From Wagnerdoeblera sp046292685 (lineage in GTDB: Bacteria > Pseudomonadota > Alphaproteobacteria > Rhodobacterales > Rhodobacteraceae), in contig NZ_JBKBQM010000008.1 of NCBI RefSeq assembly GCF_046292685.1, forward strand, positions 10,091 to 74,090: a DNA stretch of 64,000 nucleotides. Direction: 5' to 3'. Shown in pieces: positions 22,477-29,616 of this stretch. The notes under the pieces are model-generated. The model had not been told where the DNA came from, did not search any database, and worked only from the letters and a program-made list of their open reading frames with translations. The stretch's first letter is position 1. Each line of letters begins with the position of its first letter. A program made the translations under genes and the position numbers.

Positions 22477-23781
22477 TCAGAACTCACGCGAAAGCCCGAA
22501 GGACATGCGCGCGTTGCGAAAGCTGTGCAGCGCGAGGGTAGAGCGTTGCCGGTCGATGCCCAGTTCGAGCACCGGGGCAAAGCCTTGCAGGCTGATGGCG
22601 CGGTGCAGGACACGCGCGGTCAGGCTGGTGCGCCGGTCTTGCCGGACGAGGCCGAACAGCGGGTCGGCGGCATCACGGCGGGCGCGCACATGCGTCAGGT
22701 CGAGGCCCAGCATCAGACCCCCGGCAAAAAGCTTTTGCACCCCCAGCGTCAGCCCCGCGCTTTCGCCGGCGTTCCAGGGGGCGCGGGCACTGGTGCGTTG
22801 GGCAAACAGGCTGGCGCGCAGCAGCACATCGGGCCGCGGTGCCTGCACCCAGGTTGCCGACACGCCGAGGCGCCGGCCATCCTGCGCGGTCAGCGCGGGG
22901 TGGCGCCAATGCTCCGTTTCGGCCCGAAGGCGGAACTGTGCGGTCTGACCGACAGGTTGCGCCCACTCGGCGCGCAGCCCCAGAGCGCGCCCCAGCGTGG
23001 CGCCGCCCGTCTTGCGGTGCAGAGCATAGAGGCCAAGGGCGCGGACCCCCCCCGCAGGCCCGGTCGCCTGCAGGCCCAGATCCCCGCGCAGGATCACGTC
23101 GTTCAGCGCGGGCTGCCGGAACAGCCGTGCATCGACCGATGCCCCGAGCCGCAGCCGCATGCCCGTATCCCCGACCCGCGGCAACAAGGCCCCGCCAAAG
23201 GCCAGATGCAGCCCGGTATCGGCCCGCGGGGCGGCGCCGGGATTCAGCCGGAACTCCAGCCCGCCGATCAGCAGGCTGTCGCCGTCCATCCGCTGCCCGG
23301 GGTTCGATTCGGGCACGATGGCCAGCCGGACCCAGGCCTCCCAGGCCTTGCCGCCGTCGATGCGCTGCAACAGCCGGTCCAGCCGCGCCCGATCGGCAGC
23401 GGTCATGCCCCGGGCGCTGCGGGCCTGCACCAGATGGAACCGCGCCCGGTCGCGCTGGCCGATGGCCAGCAAGGCGCGGGCCAACTCCAGCCGGTAGGAG
23501 GGGTTGTCCGGTTCGGCAGAGACCAACCGGTCCAGCAAGGCTGCTGCGGCATCCGGGCGCCCGGAATCGGTCAGTGCCACGGCCTGCGCCCAATCGGCCG
23601 ATGCGGCGGCCCCGGCTTGTTGCGCGCCGGCGGGCGTTCCGACCCAGCACGCCAGCAAGGCCAGCACCGCCAAGGGCCATGCGGCACGGCGCAAGCGCGC
23701 GCTCCGCGACACTGGCGGCCGGGCAACCTCGATGGGGAAGGTTGCCCGGCCCCACGTCCGGCACGGGGACTGGCCGAACAT
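22477..23781 (-). CDS. Slam-type surface lipoprotein assembly modifier (TPR + DUF560 beta-barrel)
   Basis: 434 aa from ATG 23781, directly after the lipoprotein gene. A signal-like hydrophobic segment (PLAVLALLACWVGTPAGA) is followed by TPR-type repeats (AAALLDRLVSAEPDNPSYRL, ELARALLAIGQRDRARFHL) and a C-terminal barrel with alternating strands and a terminal aromatic motif (FRNARMSFGLSREF). This is the architecture of Slam proteins, which move lipidated proteins to the cell surface across the outer membrane. The start is ambiguous because the signal segment begins about 30 residues in. Pairing with a TbpB-like lipoprotein is the classic Slam arrangement. Confidence 0.82.
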   Translation of the reverse strand: MFGQSPCRTWGRATFPIEVARPPVSRSARLRRAAWPLAVLALLACWVGTPAGAQQAGAAASADWAQAVALTDSGRPDAAAALLDRLVSAEPDNPSYRLELARALLAIGQRDRARFHLVQARSARGMTAADRARLDRLLQRIDGGKAWEAWVRLAIVPESNPGQRMDGDSLLIGGLEFRLNPGAAPRADTGLHLAFGGALLPRVGDTGMRLRLGASVDARLFRQPALNDVILRGDLGLQATGPAGGVRALGLYALHRKTGGATLGRALGLRAEWAQPVGQTAQFRLRAETEHWRHPALTAQDGRRLGVSATWVQAPRPDVLLRASLFAQRTSARAPWNAGESAGLTLGVQKLFAGGLMLGLDLTHVRARRDAADPLFGLVRQDRRTSLTARVLHRAISLQGFAPVLELGIDRQRSTLALHSFRNARMSFGLSREF

Positions 23782-23789
23782 GGATCGGA

Positions 23790-24473
23790 TTACTTTTCGG
23801 CGTACCAGGTGCCTGCCACGGTATAGCTCGACGGGCCCATCGGCCCCCACCAGGAACCGCCGGCCGGCCCGCTCATCGCCTGGCCGCCGGGGCCGAAGAA
23901 ATTGCCGCCGGTCTGCAGGATGACAAGGCCCTTTTCGCCGTTCACTTCCAGCTCGCCGGCCATGTTGGCCATGATGGCGCCGGTGCGCAGCGTGGTGGTG
24001 CCCACGACCGGAAGCGTCATCGTGGTTTCGGTGATGTCGACCGCTTGCGGCAGGCTGCGGGCCTTGCCCTCTGCCGTGGTGACTTCGCCGGCAAAGGCGA
24101 CATCTTCACCGTTGACGGTGCCGCGGAAATTGCCGGCCTTGCCCGACATTCCGGTCGTGCGGTCGGCAGAGGCGGCGCCCAGGTCGATGGTATATTCCAG
24201 ATCCGCCAGAAGATCGCCGATCTTGGTGCTGCCTTCGTTGAGCGCCAGCTTGGCTGCGCCGGAGTAGGTGGCGGTTCCGGTCGCAGGCATGTCGCTGGTG
24301 GGCGCAAGGCCGGTGATGCGATTGTAGGCGGCATCGAATTGCGCGACGGTTGCGCCACCACCGCCGCCGCCACCGCCGCCACCGCCACCGCCGCCCGTGT
24401 TGAGGCAGCCGGACAGCGCCATGCCTGCCCCGAGAACGAGGCAGAGGTGGATCCTGCGTCGCGCGAAAGTCAT
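23790..24473 (-). CDS. TbpB-like surface lipoprotein, likely Slam client
   Basis: 227 aa; AAGGAGACCCGG directly precedes ATG 24473. Signal peptide with lipobox ALSGC, then a flexible run of 14 glycines, then a domain rich in beta strands (AKLALNEGSTKIGDLLADL ... GKAGNFRGTVNGEDVAFAGE) ending VAGTWYAEK. The GxFRGTVNGEDVAFAGE and terminal 'GTW' pattern is that of transferrin-binding-protein-like beta-barrel domains. Followed 8 bp later by the Slam gene, so exposure on the cell surface is expected. Its ligand is unknown. Confidence 0.82.
   Translation of the reverse strand: MTFARRRIHLCLVLGAGMALSGCLNTGGGGGGGGGGGGGGATVAQFDAAYNRITGLAPTSDMPATGTATYSGAAKLALNEGSTKIGDLLADLEYTIDLGAASADRTTGMSGKAGNFRGTVNGEDVAFAGEVTTAEGKARSLPQAVDITETTMTLPVVGTTTLRTGAIMANMAGELEVNGEKGLVILQTGGNFFGPGGQAMSGPAGGSWWGPMGPSSYTVAGTWYAEK
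24347..24397. repeat. Trinucleotide (GGY/GGC) tract coding the polyglycine linker
   Basis: A run of CCG/CCA triplets on the + strand encodes about 14 consecutive glycines behind the lipid-anchored cysteine. Length can change in steps of one residue by slippage without breaking the frame. Assembly across it should be treated with care. Confidence 0.6.
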
Positions 24474-24668
24474 CCGGGTCTCCTTGTCTTGCAAAGTCTG
24501 ACGGTGTCATGCGGGGCGGCTGGCGAGCAGGGCCGAGGGCAGCCCCACAGGACAACGCGAAATTGGCGCAGCGGGCCGGCTGGGTCTGCCCCCTATTCAG
24601 GGGGGGATGCGTGGCAAGGATTTCGGTTTAGGCTCGGAACCCGAGTCGTCTTCTTGCCGGAACCGCCG

Positions 24669-26855
24669 ATGCCGCGCCCGTTGCCCCGTTCGCTGACCAC
24701 GCCGCTTGCGCTGCTGACGCTGGCCTTGCTGAGTGGCCTGGCGGTGGCAGGTGCGGTGCTGTGGCTGGCGCTGGCGCAGCCCTGGCTGGGTGTGCGGCTG
24801 GCGCCCGGCACCGACCAGGCGGGCGTGATGGTGGCCGGCATTGCACCTGGCGGCCCGGCGGCGCAGGCGGGGCTGCGCACCGGCGACCGGCTGTCCGAAT
24901 TGGCGGGGGTGGTGCTGGAACCCGGCGATCTGGCCGAAGAACCCGACATGCTGGAAAGCTTTGCCGCCTACGACCGCTTTCTGGCCCGGCAAGGCGCGCT
25001 TGCCGCCGCGTTGCGCGCGCCGATCGGGGTCGGCTTGCGGCTGGCATCCGGCGAGGAGTTGCGGCTGGCGCCCGCGCCCTGGCGCCCGGTCGCCACGCTG
25101 CCGCTGGCGTTCTGGGTGCAACTGGGCGTGGGGCTGTTCGGCTTCTGGGTCGGCGGCATGGTGCTGGGCCTGCGCCGCGGCGGCTGGGCCGAAACCTGCC
25201 TGTTCCTGGCCGGGGTTTCGCTGATGGTCTCGGCCCATGCGGCGGCGATCTATTCCACGCGCGAGCTGGCGCTGCCCGAGGCACAGTTCCGCGTGCTGTC
25301 GGCGGCGAACCATCTGGGGGCGCTGGGGTTCGGCGCGGCGATGATCTGCCTGTTCTGCAGCCACCCGGTGCCGCTGATCCCGGCGCGCTGGCGGCTGGTG
25401 CTGGCCGGGGTGCCGCTGCTGTGGTGGCTGGGCAATACCTTGCGCCTGTTCCCCGACCCGGCCACCGGGTTCCAGTTGCCCGTGCTGCTGGCCTTGCTGG
25501 CCATCGCGGTCTGCATCGGCTTGCAATGGCGCGCCACCCGGACCGATCCGCGCGCCCGCGCTGCCTTGCGCTGGTTCGGGCTTGCGGTGCTGATCGGGGC
25601 GGGGGCCTTTGTGGCGACGGTGATCGTGCCGATCCTGATCGGGGTCGAGGCGGCGTTGCCGCAGGGGCTGGCCTTTCTGTTCTTTCTGCCGATCTATGGC
25701 GGGCTGGCGCTGGGGGTGGCGCGCTATCGGCTGTTCGAGCTGGAGGACTGGGGCTTTCGCATCCTGTTCTATCTGGGCGGGATGGTCTTGCTGGTGGCGC
25801 TGGATGCGGTGCTGATCCTGCTGGTGGCGGTGGACCGTGCGCCGGCCTTCGGGCTCGCGTTGCTGGCGGTGGCGCTGCTTTACCTGCCGATGCGCGATGC
25901 CCTGGCCCGCCGCCTGTTGCCGGGGGCCCGGCCGCGCCCCGAAGGCACCCTGTTCGGCGCGGTGACCGATGTGGCGCTGGCCCCGCCCGGCATTTCGCAG
26001 CAAGACCGATGGCGGGCCCTGTTGCAGGCCGAGTTCGAGCCCTTGCGGATCGAGCCGGCACCCGGCGCCCCCGACCGCCCGCGCCTGGCCGAGGACGGGG
26101 CGGCGCTGGACCTGCCGGGGGTCGATGCGCTGCCGGCGCTGCGGCTGGTCTGGGCGCGCGGCGGGCGCGGGCTGTTTTCGCCGCGCGATCTGGCGCGGGC
26201 CGGCGAGATCGCGGCGATGCTGGCGCAAGCCAGCGCCAGCCGGCGTGCCTATGAAACCGGCGTGGCCGAAGAACGCGCCCGCATCGCGCGCGACATGCAC
26301 GACAATATCGGCATTCAGCTGATGGGGGCGCTGCATTCGCCCACGGCGGCGCGCAAGGATGCGCTGATCCGCGAAACGCTGGGCGACCTGCGCGACATCA
26401 TCTCGAACGCCAACCGCGGCGATCTGGCGCTGTCCGACCTGCTGGCCGACCTGCGCGCCAGTCTGGGCGAACACCTGTCGTCGGCCGGCATCGCCTTGCA
26501 CTGGCAGGCCGACGACGAAGGCCCGGCGCATCTGCCGCAGCGGCACGCCCATGCGCTGCGGTCGATCCTGCGCGAGGCGGTCGGCAATGCGATCCGCCAT
26601 TCGGGGGCCGCGCGGGTGGAGGTGCGGGTGCACCAGACGGCGGCCGGGCTGGAGCTTTCGGTGCAGGACGACGGGCGCGGGCTGCATGCCGCCGGTGCCG
26701 CGCAAGCCGGCGGCGGGCACGGGCTGGCCAACATGCGCGCCCGGGCCGCCGGTCTGGGCGGGTCGGTGCATATCGAGCGGGCAGCCAGCGGGGGCACGCG
26801 GCTGCACGCGCTGTTGCCGCTGGCGGGAACGGCAGGCGAAAGGGCAGTCGGATGA
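24669..26855 (+). CDS. Membrane sensor histidine kinase with periplasmic PDZ domain (ComP/NarX type)
   Basis: 728 aa from ATG 24669. TM1 (residues about 10-32) is followed by a PDZ-like domain (VMVAGIAPGGPAAQAGLRTG, DRLSEL). Then come seven or so further membrane helices between about 150 and 400. The cytoplasmic part has the HisKA_3 phospho-acceptor in EERARIARDMHDNIGIQL, N-box REAVGNAIRHSGA, G1 QDDGRGL and G2 GHGLANMRARAAGL. PDZ plus multi-TM is the ComP plan, where the ligand is a peptide. Coupled by ATGA to its response regulator; diverges from the lipoprotein gene. Confidence 0.9.
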   Translation: MPRPLPRSLTTPLALLTLALLSGLAVAGAVLWLALAQPWLGVRLAPGTDQAGVMVAGIAPGGPAAQAGLRTGDRLSELAGVVLEPGDLAEEPDMLESFAAYDRFLARQGALAAALRAPIGVGLRLASGEELRLAPAPWRPVATLPLAFWVQLGVGLFGFWVGGMVLGLRRGGWAETCLFLAGVSLMVSAHAAAIYSTRELALPEAQFRVLSAANHLGALGFGAAMICLFCSHPVPLIPARWRLVLAGVPLLWWLGNTLRLFPDPATGFQLPVLLALLAIAVCIGLQWRATRTDPRARAALRWFGLAVLIGAGAFVATVIVPILIGVEAALPQGLAFLFFLPIYGGLALGVARYRLFELEDWGFRILFYLGGMVLLVALDAVLILLVAVDRAPAFGLALLAVALLYLPMRDALARRLLPGARPRPEGTLFGAVTDVALAPPGISQQDRWRALLQAEFEPLRIEPAPGAPDRPRLAEDGAALDLPGVDALPALRLVWARGGRGLFSPRDLARAGEIAAMLAQASASRRAYETGVAEERARIARDMHDNIGIQLMGALHSPTAARKDALIRETLGDLRDIISNANRGDLALSDLLADLRASLGEHLSSAGIALHWQADDEGPAHLPQRHAHALRSILREAVGNAIRHSGAARVEVRVHQTAAGLELSVQDDGRGLHAAGAAQAGGGHGLANMRARAAGLGGSVHIERAASGGTRLHALLPLAGTAGERAVG

Positions 26856-27502
26856 ACGCGGTCCTGATCGTCGAGGATGTGGCCGAAACCCGCCGCTGGC
26901 TGGGCGAGCTGGTGCTGCAGGCCTTTCCCGGCGCCCGCCTGACCGAGGCCGCCACCCAGCGGGCCGGCCTTGCCGCGCTGCGCGACAGCTTCGACCTGGC
27001 GCTGATCGACCTTGGCCTGCCCGACGGCACCGGGCTGGAGGTGCTGCGCGCCTTGCGGGCCCAGCAGGCCGGGGCCTTGTGCGTGGTGACCACGGTGATG
27101 GGCGACGATGCCAGCATCGTCGCCGCGCTGTCGTCCGGCGCCGACGGTTACCTGCTGAAGGAACAGCCCGTCGAGGTGCTGGTGCGCCAGTTGCGCCAGC
27201 TGTCGCTGGGGGTGCCCGCGCTGTCGCCGGCGGTGGCGCGCCGCATCATGGACCATTTCCGCCTGACCGGCCCCGCCGCCGCCCCCGAGGCCGAACTGAC
27301 TGCGCGCGAAACCGAGGTGCTGGGCCTGATCGGCCGCGGCATGCGCAACAGCGAGGTGGCGCAGGCCCTGACGCTGGCCGAGTCGACCGTGGCGGGCTAC
27401 ATCAAGTCGATCTACCGCAAGCTGGGCATCTCCTCGCGCGCCGAAGCCTCTTGGCACGCGACCCGGATGGGCCTGGGCACGCGGCCGAAGGCCGATGGCT
27501 AG
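26852..27502 (+). CDS. LuxR/NarL-family response regulator
   Basis: 216 aa. Receiver domain with acidic pocket (VLIVEDVAE), phospho-acceptor Asp in LALIDLGLPDGTG, Thr in VVTTVMGDDAS and the Lys in GYLLKEQPV. C-terminal LuxR helix-turn-helix (TAREVEVLGLIGRGM-like TARETEVLGLIGRGMRNSEV, then STVAGYIKSIYRKLGI). Overlaps the kinase gene by ATGA, so it is its cognate partner. Targets unknown; the neighbouring lipoprotein/Slam and YcaO genes are candidates. Confidence 0.95.
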   Translation: MNAVLIVEDVAETRRWLGELVLQAFPGARLTEAATQRAGLAALRDSFDLALIDLGLPDGTGLEVLRALRAQQAGALCVVTTVMGDDASIVAALSSGADGYLLKEQPVEVLVRQLRQLSLGVPALSPAVARRIMDHFRLTGPAAAPEAELTARETEVLGLIGRGMRNSEVAQALTLAESTVAGYIKSIYRKLGISSRAEASWHATRMGLGTRPKADG

Positions 27503-27605
27503 GGGCGGGTGCCGGCGATCGGGCCTTTGCCCTTGAAATTTTTCTTGACTGCGCGCATTAGCATGCGTGTCCGCGCCGATGCGGACGACTCAAGTCGGAG
27601 TGACC

Positions 27606-27824
27606 ATGGCCAAGGAAGAACTGCTCGAATTCCCCGGCGTCGTGAAGGAACTCCTGCCGAACACGACGTTCAAGGTCGAGCTGGAAAACGGCCATGAACT
27701 GATCGCGACGATGGCAGGCAAGATGCGCAAGAACCGGATCCGCGTGCTGGCGGGCGACCGCGTGCAGGTGGAAATGACGCCCTACGATCTGACCAAGGGC
27801 CGGATCAACTACCGCTTCAAGTGA
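27606..27824 (+). CDS. infA: Translation initiation factor IF-1
   Basis: 72 aa, full length, S1/OB fold: MAKEELLEFPGVVKELLPN ... GKMRKNRIRVLAGDRVQVEM ... DLTKGRINYRFK. Binds the 30S A site during initiation. First of a tightly coupled group infA-maf-RNase E/G-yacG; the stop overlaps the maf start (TGATG). TTGACT at 27545-27550 could be a -35 element. Confidence 0.98.
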   Translation: MAKEELLEFPGVVKELLPNTTFKVELENGHELIATMAGKMRKNRIRVLAGDRVQVEMTPYDLTKGRINYRFK

Positions 27825-28399
27825 TGCGGCTGATCCTCGGGTCGGCCAGCCCGCGCCGCAAGGAATTGCTGGCGCAGATCGGTGTCGTGCCCGACGCGGT
27901 GCTGCCCCCCGACATCGACGAAACCCCGCGCAAGGGCGAACTGCCGCGCCCCTATTGCGCGCGCATGGCGGCGGAAAAGGCCGCGGCGGTGCCGGCCGGG
28001 CCGGACGATGTGGTGCTGTGCGCCGATACCACCGTGGCGCTGGGGCGGCGCATCCTGGGCAAGCCCGCCGACGCGGGCGAGGCGGCGGCCTTCCTGACCC
28101 TGCTGGGCGGCCGGCGGCACGAGGTGGTGACCGCCGTGGCCGTGCGCCGCGGCGACCGGATGTGGACGCGCGAGGTGGTGTCGGTGGTGCGGTTCAAACG
28201 GCTGTCCGATGCCGAGCTGAACGGCTATCTGGCCAGCGGCGAATGGCAGGGCAAGGCGGGGGGCTATGGCATCCAGGGCCGGGCTGGTGCCTTTGTGCCG
28301 TGGATGCAGGGGTCGTTTACCGGGGTCGTGGGCCTGCCGGTGGCCGAAACCGCCGCCTTGTTGCAAGCGGCCGGATGGCCGGTCTGGAGCGTGGCATGA
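27824..28399 (+). CDS. maf: Maf-family nucleotide pyrophosphatase
   Basis: 191 aa from ATG 27824. N-terminal SASPRRKELLAQIGV is the Maf phosphate-binding signature; CADTTVALGRRILGKP and GGRRHEVVTAVAV follow as in dTTP/UTP pyrophosphatases (YhdE type), which clear non-canonical or excess nucleotides. C-terminus SFTGVVGLPVAETAALL. Overlaps infA and the next gene. Confidence 0.95.
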   Translation: MRLILGSASPRRKELLAQIGVVPDAVLPPDIDETPRKGELPRPYCARMAAEKAAAVPAGPDDVVLCADTTVALGRRILGKPADAGEAAAFLTLLGGRRHEVVTAVAVRRGDRMWTREVVSVVRFKRLSDAELNGYLASGEWQGKAGGYGIQGRAGAFVPWMQGSFTGVVGLPVAETAALLQAAGWPVWSVA

Positions 28400-29436
28400 A
28401 GGGTCGGGTCGTGGTGCTGGACCAGTGGAAAGGCCGCGATGCGGCTGCGCTGGTGGTCGATGGGCGGCTGGAAGACCTGTGGATCGATCCGCCCGGCGAC
28501 GACGGGTTGCAGCCCGGCGCCATCCTGCGCGGGGTGGTGGACCGGCCGGTCAAGGGGCAGGGCGGCGTTTTCGTCAAGCTGCCGGGCGGCATGGGGTTCC
28601 TGCGGCAGGTGTCGGGCCTGGCGCCGGGGCAGCGGGTCATCGTGCAGGTCACCGGCGCGGCCGAGGATGGCAAGGCGGTGCCGGTCAGCCTGCGGGTGCT
28701 GTTCAAGTCGCAGCTGGCGATCGTTACCCCCGGGGCGCCGGGGCTGAACGTCTCGCGCCGGATCAAGGACGAAGACACCCGCGCCGCGTTGCAGGCGCTG
28801 GCGGCCGAGGCGATGCAAGGCGCCGCCGCCGATCACGGGCTGATCCTGCGGTCGGCCTGCGAGGGGGCCAGCGACGCCGAGATCGGCGACGACATCGCCG
28901 CCATGCGCGACCTGGCGGCGGCGGTGATGGCCGACCTGTCGGGCGGGCCGGAACTGCTGGTCGAGGCGCCCGGGGCGCACGATCTGGCCTGGCGCGACTG
29001 GTCGGACCCGGCGCCCGACGCGGTGGAACAGGGGCGCGGGGTCTTTGACGCGATGGAGGTTCCGGCGATGATCGACGCCTTGCGCCGGCCCGAGGTCGAA
29101 CTGCCCGGCGGCGGCGGCATGGTCATCGAACCCACGCGCGCGCTGGTGGCGGTGGATGTGAACACCGGGGCCGACGGGTCGCCCGCCGCAGGGCTCAAGG
29201 CCAATATCGCCGCCGCCCGCGACCTGCCGCGGCAGTTGCGGCTGCGGGGCCTGGGCGGGCAGGTAACGGTGGATTTCGCGCCGATGCCCAAGAAGGATCG
29301 CGGCACGCTGGAACAGGTGCTGCGCGCAGCTTTCAAGGGCGAGGGCGCGGAAACCACCCTGGCCGGCTGGACCCCGCTGGGCTGTTTCGAGTTGCAGCGC
29401 AAGCGCGACCGGCTGCCGCTGGAGGCGCTGCTGTGA
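28396..29436 (+). CDS. Ribonuclease E/G family protein
   Basis: 346 aa, shorter than E. coli RNase G (489 aa). An S1-like region (GGVFVKLPGGMGFLRQV) and the RNase E/G core with the catalytic aspartate pair region TRALVAVDVNTGADGSPAA and VTVDFAPMPKKDRG are visible. The zinc-link cysteines and the large N-terminal segment are reduced, as in the short alphaproteobacterial paralogue that sits after maf. Role in RNA processing inferred from family. ATGA overlap with maf, GTGA overlap with yacG. Confidence 0.88.
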   Translation: MKGRVVVLDQWKGRDAAALVVDGRLEDLWIDPPGDDGLQPGAILRGVVDRPVKGQGGVFVKLPGGMGFLRQVSGLAPGQRVIVQVTGAAEDGKAVPVSLRVLFKSQLAIVTPGAPGLNVSRRIKDEDTRAALQALAAEAMQGAAADHGLILRSACEGASDAEIGDDIAAMRDLAAAVMADLSGGPELLVEAPGAHDLAWRDWSDPAPDAVEQGRGVFDAMEVPAMIDALRRPEVELPGGGGMVIEPTRALVAVDVNTGADGSPAAGLKANIAAARDLPRQLRLRGLGGQVTVDFAPMPKKDRGTLEQVLRAAFKGEGAETTLAGWTPLGCFELQRKRDRLPLEALL

Positions 29437-29612
29437 AGGGCTGCCCGATCTGCGCCCGGCCGGCCAACCCGGCCTATCGCCCGTTCTGTTCGCGCCGCTG
29501 CGCGGATGTGGACCTGGCGCGCTGGCTGAACGGCAGCTATGCCATCCCCGCCGATGCGGCCGAAGACGAAGCGCCGCCGCCACCCCCAGCGCCGCCCGAA
29601 CGCCCGGTCTGA
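29433..29612 (+). CDS. yacG: DNA gyrase inhibitor YacG (zinc protein)
   Basis: 59 aa from GTG 29433. Zinc ligands in CPICARP and, 13 residues on, FCSRRCADVDLARWLNG, the YacG signature. Binds GyrB and blocks DNA binding in E. coli. The C-terminal tail is Pro/Ala-rich. End of the infA group; converges on the adenine deaminase gene with 4 bp between stops. Confidence 0.93.
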   Translation: MKGCPICARPANPAYRPFCSRRCADVDLARWLNGSYAIPADAAEDEAPPPPPAPPERPV

Positions 29613-29616
29613 CCCG

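Noticed and set aside
22839..24668. Apparent 5' extension of the histidine kinase frame by some 600 codons
   Set aside because: The extension is antisense to the Slam and lipoprotein genes and has no coding character; ATG 24669 directly precedes the first membrane helix.
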